Origin: Cryptomeria japonica
Taxonomy: Eukaryota; Streptophyta; Pinopsida; Cupressales; Cupressaceae
NCBI RefSeq assembly: GCF_030272615.1
Contig: NC_081406.1
Coordinates: forward strand, 479,224,900 to 479,288,899
Length of the DNA stretch: 64,000 nucleotides
Direction of reading: 5' to 3'
The notes below the pieces were generated by a model. The model saw only the letters and a program-made list of their open reading frames with translations, was not told where the DNA came from and did not search any database. This document shows, one piece after another, positions 56,935 to 64,000 of this stretch (the first letter of the stretch is position 1; every line of letters begins with the position of its first letter). The position numbers and the translations under genes were made by a program.

Positions 56935-58771
56935 TTGATGTGCGAGCAGTGCATTGATTCAAAGAAAATTTAATGTCAAACAAATTATCAGTTCTGAACT
57001 TGACGGATCACAAACCAATGAAGAACGAGATGTTTAGCTTGATTTGAAGCGATGAAACTGAACAAATTGATTAAAGCGACATTGATCCCAAACTTGATTC
57101 AACTAGGACCGACAAAGAGCGAGATACGGATCTTGGACTTGATGGATCAAGAAACGAGTATCGATCTAGAACTTGATTGAAATAGATTGAGCGAAGAGAT
57201 GAAACTGATTCTAAACTTGATTGAACTAGAACTAATTAAGCAAAGAGAATGTGTAGCTTGATTTGATGCGATGAAACTAATATGCCCCTAGAGATTAATT
57301 CTATTTTCAAGAACAGTAAGATTTTGTTTGATTAATCTTTGATTAAAAAGATTTTTTTCTTGACTTTCGCTGAAGAAGAAAAAAAATCTTGACTTTTTAT
57401 GATACAATCGTTGATAATGATGATGTAATGATCATGCCCCCTTGGGAGTGAAATCGAAAGATGGTGAGGTTACACTGATTTTAGGAAATTGAAATGATAA
57501 AAAGATTTAGCGATGATAATTTGAGCACGAATATTTATTGAAGAATTAAGTTGAAATCAGAGGTGATTGGTGTTGGCAGTGGGCCAGCATCCCTCACGGG
57601 GATTCGCGACATGATTTAACAGCCTTCTATGGATTCTATAAGTGTAATGGTTGTATCGAGCATTGACAAGTTGATCTTTTGGTGTAACAGCAACCCTAGC
57701 TTGTAACAAGTGGTATCAGAGCTTGGTCACAGGTTTGAATCACGCAGGCCGCAATGAGTGACGCTGGGAGGGAGATTGTTACCAGTGGGCCAGCGTCCCT
57801 CGTGGGGATTCGTGACATGTTTTAACAACCTCTTGTGGATTATATAAGTTTGATGGTTGTATCGGGCATTGACAGGTCGATCTTTTGGTGTAACGAAAAC
57901 CCTAGCTTGTAACAATTGGAGAGAAAAATGCTGAGAAAAGGTGATGTGAAGATGAAAGTACCAAGTGGTCAACGTTGTGAGATTTTGACTAGAAAAATGA
58001 TCTCAAATTTTGATTTCAATCCCGAAGATGGACTCTGGATGGTCAATTTAGTCAGGGGTATAATTTTCACATCCATCAGAGCAAGTTTAAAAATTAGGGT
58101 TTTCTATATAAGGGGTTGAAAGGGTCATTTTCATTTCATTTTCACTTCTCAAAGTTCAAAAATTCAAAAACCTTCTCTAGAGAAAAATAGCAATTCCTGA
58201 GCATACCCACCAATTCAAGCTACAAAGACAACATAATTGACCTAGTAACTATCCCCCTGCAGTAAGTGATTGATCTTTAGCTTGTTAAATTTAAAAATTA
58301 ATAAATTTTTGCATGAATTTCTCGTTTAAAATTTTATTTTAGTTCATTTCTGGTTGTTTCATCGTATGGCGAACTTGTATTTGTCGTATGAGTATATGTT
58401 AAATAGTGTTTACTCATATTAAGTCATTTGTTTTGTCATTCTATGGGTACCCTCGACTTGTATGAGACATGTTATCAAGGTCTGTTTAGTCGTTATGCAT
58501 TGTTCAGTGACTCGTATCGTATAGTTTACTCATACTACCTAAAATCTTTACTTGTACAAGTTTATTCCCCTTTGTGTTTACTCATTTAAAAAACAATGAG
58601 CATTTTTTAGCATCGAAACTTGAAATTTTGATTTTTGTGATTGATTAGTTGGATTCATGGGCACTTTTGACAGCTTTCTAACCCAATTTATATTGCATAC
58701 TAATGATTTGTCATTCAATTTTGCAAGTTATCTTGTCGGACATACAGTTTCGATGTACCTATCCGCCCACT
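56935..58771 (-). other. 3' spacer of Tat element E
   Basis: No gene. Bases 56990-57250 contain repeated cttgatt and gcgatgaaactga phrases. The TRIM at 57572-57914 interrupts it. A T-rich, unstructured stretch leads to the antisense gene at 58772. Confidence 0.5.
57572..57914 (+). mobile_element. TRIM (SMART-type) miniature LTR retrotransposon, complete
   Basis: Only 343 bp: LTR 57572-57708 (137 bp, TGTTGGCAG to TTGTAACA), PBS TGGTATCAGAGC at 57711-57722, a 68-bp interior ending in the purine run gggagggaga, and LTR 57777-57914 (138 bp, TGTTACCAG to TTGTAACA). Perfect target duplication ATTGG at 57567-57571 and 57915-57919. Both LTRs have a TATA-like segment (ctataag or atataag). The LTRs differ by about twenty bases and one indel, many C/T or G/A, so the insertion is old. 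No coding capacity; it must be moved by another element's enzymes. Confidence 0.93.
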
Positions 58772-59277
58772 ATGAGATTAGTTTGGCAGCTCTCAAATGC
58801 TCTAAGGACTCATATTGATGCATGTGGTTTTGGATACTTGTAGTGGATGGCAAATATTCACGTGAATCACAGATTTCTTAGTGCATTAGTCGAGAGATTT
58901 CATTCAGAGCATAACAATTTTCACCTGCCTATCGAGGAGATGACAATCACTCTCGAGGATGTATATAGGATTCTAAGGATTCTTTTTTCAGGCAGCAGAG
59001 TGGACTATGATTCTTTTCCTCAGGTGGGGATTATAGCATTACATAGGGTATTTCAAGATGATAGTCTTATAGTGCAATCCATTTCGTGGGATGACATGAT
59101 GAGAAAATATGGAGGGATATTTCTTGTCGCTTGTGTGCTCGCTCGACTAATAGGATGTTTTGTTATCCCTGACATAGGACAACATGGATTCTTGTGGCTG
59201 GGGGAGGATATTGGAGATGTTTCTTGTTAGCACACATATACCATGAGATGCATGAGATCGTATACCAAAATGCGAAG
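58772..59277 (+). pseudogene. Antisense plant-mobile-domain gene of element E, truncated
   Basis: From ATG 58772 the frame reads MRLVWQLSNALRTHIDACGFGYL, a TAG (58838-58840), then MANIHVNHRFLSALVERFHS, FHLPIEEMTITLEDVYRILR and LVACVLARLIGCF. A frameshift near 59210 leads to HIYHEMHEIVYQNAK, cut by Copia F at 59278. It matches the PMD of G1 position by position (RLLTALAEQWHSE, FHLPTGEATVTLEDVWRFLH) but is clearly diverged. It lies antisense to E, on the same side of the 3' LTR as in G1. Confidence 0.82.
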
Positions 59278-60634
59278 TGTTGGCATATGCATGAAGATTG
59301 CATTAATGATATGTTATGTTGTCATTGATGTTAATTAAACTGGTAATGATATTGTTGACATTGTTGTAATATTTTTACTGTAACTAGTAGGAAGAATTTT
59401 TGGAGTGAACCGGTAACCGATGTAAACCTTATCTATTATTGTAACCGATAAACCCTACCTGTTGTTTATGATAAACCCTAACCAATTAAGTTTGGTCAAT
59501 TGGTTATATTGGTTTATGATCTGATAATGAGTGGTAATGATAATGACACACATGATTATTGTATGAAGACAATTCCAAGAGATTTTGGCGAGTTGTTGTA
59601 ATGGTTTTTGTCTAGGGAATGAGAAAATGTATTGCATCTAATGCAAAGCGTGTGATGAGTTACTAAGTTCCATGAAGAGGTGATCAAGGAGCGATCAAGG
59701 TTTTATTGATTGGTGTGTAGAGATTGCTATGTAATCCAATGGTCATACTTGAACCGAATTTGTTTGTAATCTCGATGAGAGTTAGGTTTTTGTTTTGTTA
59801 CCGACTTGATTTATTTGTATTTAAGATCAATGAAGTTGTTTAGTTTTAGAGAGTTGGCAAAGAGATATACACAGTTCAATTGAGTGTGTGGTTGTCAAAC
59901 TGGATGATGTATCTACAGTTTGAGTAAAGGTAGATAGGAGCATGAAATGGATCTGATCAAGCAAGTGTAGTGCTATTCAAAAAGATCAACAAACTCCTGT
60001 TGTTTTCTAACAATTACAACAGAATTAAAATCCCCTAACCGGGTAAGATCTAACAATCTTAGTGCTATTCAAATCCTCTAACAAGGTGGTCCATTAGATT
60101 GGATTTTCAAATCCTCTACCAAGGTTACTCCTTATAGGGTATTGCTTCTAACAAGGCATTTGTAGTCAATCCCTTAACCGGGTGATTCCTAATAGGATCA
60201 GTTCTTAACAGGACTTTTTGTAAATCTTTAACAGGCTAGGCTCCTAATAGAGCAAACTTTAGAAGAGTTCAGATAGTTATCTTGCGAGTCGCATCTCACC
60301 ATGGTTTTTACCTATTTGGGTTTCCACATCAAAAATATTTATTTCAAGTGGTGAATGTTTTTGTGGTTATGTTTTCATGGTTGATTTACTTAACTACTTA
60401 ACTATTTTTTATAAGTCATGATAACCAGAAGCATTGAGATATGAAGTTGTTTGCTATTAATTTGTTGTAATAGACATTTGGTTTAGCTTATGAGTTTTTA
60501 TCTTGACAAAGTTATTATTCTAAGTTTACTTTGAGAGATTGATTGGTGAAGTTTATTATCAGTTTTTCTATCTACTGATTCAACCCCCCCCTCTTAGTAG
60601 TTGACCAGATACTAATTCTTTCATCGTACCATCA
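59278..60634 (+). repeat. 5' LTR of Copia-type element F
   Basis: Starts TGTTGGCATATGC and ends CGTACCATCA before a PBS. 1,357 bp. The C-run near the 3' end (about 60583-60591) is as in the other Copia LTRs. Preceded by CGAAG; the matching flank is out of view. Confidence 0.8.
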
Positions 60635-60650
60635 ATTGGTATCAGAGCAA
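60635..60650 (+). other. Primer binding site of element F
   Basis: ATTGGTATCAGAGCAA; TGGTATCAGAGC is the exact Met-initiator site. Confidence 0.9.
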
Positions 60651-60703
60651 TTCAGGTCCTCTAAGGTCTAAGCCTAACATCTTAAGGTAAAGATCTGCTT
60701 ATC

Positions 60704-61138
60704 ATGATGAATAAGGAAGGTTCAATGTTTAATAGAGAGAACTACAGGATATGATGTGACAGAATGAAAATTTATATCAAGAGTCTGGGAAGTCAATATT
60801 GGGAACATGTTGATACTAAGTATGTTGCACCTACTGGGATGTTGATTGATGATCATAAGAAAGAGCAACAAGAAAATCATCAAGCATTGGAGGCTATTAT
60901 AAGTTCTTTGTCTAATGCAGAGTATGTAGATGTTCATGGTCTTGAAACTGCATATGAGGTATGGAAAAAACTTGAAGAGATCTATAGTGGTGATGAACAT
61001 GTTAAGATTTCTAAAGAGGAGAGTCTAAGAGGAAAGTTTGATGACATGCAGATGGCTGAAGGTGAGAATATCAAATAGTATGGTCAAATAATAAAAGAGA
61101 TAGTCGGTGAAATTAAGAGTGCGAGAGGTAAAGTGGAA
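60704..61138 (+). pseudogene. Element F gag, N-terminal part
   Basis: ATG 60704 (MMNKEGSMFNRENYRI) then TGA 60752 where Trp is expected (YRI-W-CDRMK), followed by KIYIKSLGSQYWEHV, ALEAIISSLSNAEYVDVHG and AYEVWKKLEEIYSGDEHVK, the UBN2-type Copia gag. A TAG at 61076 (Gln or Ser context) is followed by YGQIIKEIVGEIKSARG in the same frame, then element H enters at 61139. The rest of F is right of the window. Confidence 0.82.
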
Positions 61139-62941
61139 TGTTGGGACTCATTAAATTTGGGTGAATTTGAGAGGCCCATTTCAAAATTTTCCTCTGCATT
61201 CCCAAATAAGTCAGTTTGAATGACCTAGTCAGAGAGAGAGCAAAATGGAATTAGTTGATTTTCAAAGGGTAAGGCTTCAAAAATTGTTGTACACTGTTCA
61301 TTTGGCCTATGTAGTGATGTGAAACTTTCAGAATTTAGTTTGGATAAGTTTATTAGGTACCCATTTCGAGGGGTGAGCTAAAAGTGCATTTTAGGCACAA
61401 ATGCAGATTTTACTAAGTAGCCTACTTTGAGTGCTCATATCTTTTGCCCTATTAATCGACATGAATAATTTAAAAATGGATTGAATTAAATGCATAAATG
61501 TGAGTTATCCTGCAAAATTTCAAGTCTTAATGAATCCATTTGCTCAGTTTTCAAAGCCAAATCAGTTTGCAGTTTGTGTGGTTTGACTAGTCCCTGTTTC
61601 AGCTGCTAGTCGGAGCCCTGTTTCGCATAAGTGTAAAAGTTGCCTCAGTAAGTGTTATGACAAAATTTTTATTCTGGGCTATTATTGGTATGAATGACAA
61701 TCTATGTTTCAAGTTTCAATCCTCTACCAATCCGTTTGATCGGTTTTCAAAAGGGTTCATTGAGTCATCATTTTCAGTGATCCGTACTTTCATTGCTATA
61801 TCAATTAAAGTAGCCATTTTCACGAGCGCACCATTTTCACCCAGTCAGACTTTTGGTCAAACTAAGAATTCAAAGATTAAACATGTACTTCAAGGTACCT
61901 GTGTTTCAAATTTGAGGATCTACGGCAGTCGTTTGATATTTTTGAGAAAGGCATCATGTGTTGCCAGAACATTGACTTCATCAGGTCTGTAGTGTCGACA
62001 AAGCTAGTTGGTCATTTTCACCAATTAATATCTCTTCACTCAGGACTCATCTTGAAAAACCATTTGGTAGAGTTCATGCTTGTATATCAGAGTACATACC
62101 TGTCAGATGGCGAGGTCCAGAAAGGTGTTTTGACCACTTTGAAAATTACGTCTTCGCGATTAAATGCGAAAATGTGGCACAAGTGCTTGAAAGTTGCAAA
62201 ACTCAGTCTGATGATCCGAAAATGGTGCCGATCGATTCAAGAGGTAAGTTTAAGGTTCCTGAGGTATTTTAGAGGCCAGTTGTATGAAAATGAATTTTTT
62301 TTTAGTTGGACCCACTTTGGGGCCAGACCTGGCTCATGCTCACGGATTGATTTTATTGGCAACTTGGTTCTCTGAGGGAATTTTAGAATATTTAAATGGT
62401 TGTTCATTGGTAAATGAAGTGTCCAGAGTAGTCTTTCTAGAGGATTTTAAATTGTTCAAGAAAAGGAGAGTGTGGTAGATCTAAAACAAATGCCTTTGGT
62501 TGGTGTAAAGCCAAATTCCACAACCTTCCCAGCATTCTCCTTGTTGTGTGTGATGTCTGGGAGTGCAATTTTACTTTAAAACTTCATGCAATGCAGATTG
62601 GGCAAATGGAATGCTAGCCTAAACCCCTTCACATGGTATGAAATCTGTTGAGACTTTCAATCAAGTTGTAAGCCGATTTTTTCCTCTCCTTATGAAGTGG
62701 ATGTTGTTGAGTGTGGTGTGGTGTTGGAGAAACACATTTGAAATGTTTACACCAAATGCAAGTGGAAAGGTGCTAAACTAGTCTTCCATGACTTTTCCAG
62801 CATTCATGTGAAGAGTTGAAGTTAGCAGCAGTAGAAGACTTCAAGCAAATGAAATGTAGCAGAAAATTAGCAAAGCAAACTGCTGATACCTTACTCTTCC
62901 CTCATGTGCCCTCCTTTCTCTCCTCCCTATTGGACGTGGTG

Positions 62942-63058
62942 TGTCTGAAGGAGCTACTACAAGAAAATAAATTCTATCCAAAGTATGCTCATGTGGCGGG
63001 TCTAAAGGAGCTACTAGAAGCAAATAAATGCCAGCCAAAGCATGCTCATGGGGTGGTC
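62942..63058. repeat. 58-59-bp tandem duplication in element H
   Basis: Two copies of a block starting gtctgaaggagctacta or gtctaaaggagctacta (about 62942 and 62999), with shared ccaaag-atgctcatg ends. Confidence 0.75.
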
Positions 63059-63570
63059 AAAGGGGCAGCAGCTAAAACTTTTAGCTAATGAAAGCAACAG
63101 GCTTAAAGCCCAGCCTTTCCAGTCATGGAAAATGATGTTGTAAACTCTAGCTAATGCAATTTGCAAGTGTATAGCAGCAGCCTCAAAGCAAAAATGTGGC
63201 ATGTAAAATATAGAAACTTCCAAGCAATGCAAATGATAGAAAAAAAATCCATTAAAACTCAGAGAAAGGCCTTCAAAATCGCAGTCCCAGGCAAAACACA
63301 TTGTCCCACATTGGCTGGGTGGGAGTATTTTTTGTTGTTTAAATATAAGGCTCCACCATAACATAATGTCAAAGCCACAAAGGGATTTTGATGTAAGGTG
63401 CTATGGGCACCCAAGGCGGACCCCACGCACGTGGGCACAAATCCCAAGGTAACCGAGGAGGTTGACGGAGCGACGACAAGTGGACCCCATGCAGGCATGG
63501 ATCCCAAGGCATGCAAGTTTTGCAGGAAACAGATGGCTTAACCAGTGAGCAGGTTCAGAGAGGATCGACG

Positions 63571-63748
63571 ATGCGCGCGATTTCATTGGCTGGAGATGAT
63601 CGAGAGTTAAGCTTCGTGAAATGGCAAAAGGCGTCTGCGAAAAATGAAGTGTTAAAGACCCTGCAGGTTCAAGATGATCCGACGGTGCGCATGATTTTGC
63701 GGAGTGGAGATGCACGCCAGATAAGCTTCATGAAATGGTAAAAGGCAG
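63571..63748. repeat. Diverged tandem duplication in the H promoter region
   Basis: The block aggttcagag...taagcttcgtgaaatggcaaaaggc (about 63571-63632) recurs as aggttcaaga...taagcttcatgaaatggtaaaaggc (about 63665-63747). Confidence 0.7.
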
Positions 63749-63764
63749 ATTGCAATCCAGGTCC

Positions 63765-63808
63765 CGCATAGGTAGCGGTGACGTGGCGCATAGGTAGCGA
63801 TGACGTGG
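63765..63808. repeat. 22-bp tandem pair carrying TGACGTGG
   Basis: cgcataggtagcggtgacgtgg (written here as 63765-63786) and its near copy at 63787-63808 differ by one base. Each contains TGACGTGG, a bZIP-type ACGT core. A third ACGTGGC lies at 63894-63900. Confidence 0.85.
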
Positions 63809-63869
63809 CATACAGGTGGTCGACACATGGCAGATGGATGAGGTGTCATCCAATATGGCGTCTAGTGGA

Positions 63870-63925
63870 CCCTGTGAGCCAATCAGAGGTTGCTACGTGG
63901 CAGGGCGCCAAGGCATAAAAAGAGC
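63870..63925 (+). promoter_or_regulatory. Putative LTR promoter of element H
   Basis: CCAAT at about 63876, ACGTGGC at 63894 and a TATA-like ATAAAAAG at about 63915 in the order and spacing of a plant promoter, downstream of the two TGACGTGG repeats. Transcription would start near 63945. Confidence 0.45.
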
Positions 63926-64000
63926 CAAAAATCAAAGTTAAAATCAGATTTAATATATAGTTTCAACTATATTAAAAATTCAAAAATTTAAATGATTGGA

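Larger units (their letters stand above)
61139..64000 (+). mobile_element. Element H: start of an LTR retrotransposon with a long LTR, right end outside
   Basis: A sharp junction in F gag starts TGTTGGGACTC (LTR-type TG end); the preceding five bases are TGGAA. No coding domain in 2.86 kb. Tandem duplications and a promoter-like segment near 63765-63925 fit the U3 of a very long LTR read on the plus strand. Without the right edge the class is unproven. Confidence 0.55.

Noticed and set aside
57709-57735. tRNA gene fragment
   Set aside because: TGGTATCAGAGC here and at other LTR ends is a primer binding site; no cloverleaf around it.
57572-57914. Cassandra-type element with a 5S rRNA-derived LTR
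   Set aside because: No 5S-like internal promoter boxes seen; LTR and interior fit an ordinary TRIM/SMART.
62816-63741. Several 60-100-codon frames in element H
   Set aside because: No domain, they overlap tandem repeats and promoter-like sequence, and neither strand shows a consistent coding signal.

Overview
This window is retrotransposon-dense plant nuclear DNA. I found no host protein gene, rRNA or tRNA gene. Nearly every recognisable stretch belongs to an LTR retrotransposon, most stacked inside one another. The element types (dual-RNase H Tat-lineage Ty3/Gypsy with an antisense plant-mobile-domain gene, Ty1/Copia with Met-initiator primer sites, a tiny TRIM) point to a seed plant. Their age and density would fit a very large genome such as a conifer's, but nothing here identifies the species.

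Layout. (1) 1-17072: a minus-strand Tat element (called G1). It has a partial 3' LTR (1-692), an antisense plant-mobile-domain pseudogene on the plus strand (1578-3450), gag-pol read from 13551 down to 5312, and a 5' LTR ending at 17072. It sits inside the reverse transcriptase/RNase H region of a decayed plus-strand Copia whose tail and 3' LTR follow (17073-19417). (2) 19418-22296 and 29843-31504: old flanking DNA, split by element A. It includes a G-patch-like Tat pol scrap and what is probably the inner part of a Tat 3' LTR. (3) 22297-29842: element A, a complete minus-strand LTR element without pol. (4) 31505-56872: a five-deep nest. Tat element E has in its 3' LTR the Copia element D (31505-56872); D carries the pol-less element C (33267-51965); C carries a 4.4 kb LTR-like element S (37418-49563); S carries the pol-less element B (37558-45289). 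Target duplications support each insertion: AAGAT/AGGAT for D, AAGGA twice for C, ACTAA/GCTAA for S, GACAA twice for B. (5) 56873-59277: the rest of E's 3' end, with PPT, a complete 343-bp TRIM and a second antisense plant-mobile-domain pseudogene. (6) 59278-61138: the 5' LTR and gag start of another Copia (F), cut by (7) 61139-64000: the start of a further element (H) with a long, promoter-bearing LTR.

The most interesting content is the A/B/C group. These elements have Copia-type LTRs, PBS and PPT but no pol. They carry two ORFs: a coiled-coil protein with four CCHC knuckles, and a protein of about 1,070-1,100 codons of unknown function with a conserved N-terminal domain and a Lys/Glu-rich coiled coil. 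ORF2 appears to have its own TATA promoter inside the element. A, B, C and the plus-strand Copia remnant share an identical roughly 30-bp PPT/LTR junction and D differs at one base, so Copia elements are the likely source of their enzymes.

Decay follows one pattern. Long reading frames stay in register but are broken mainly by TAG, TGA and TAA at former CAG, CGA, CAA or TGG codons, as expected from deamination of methylated cytosine. No gene here looks intact.
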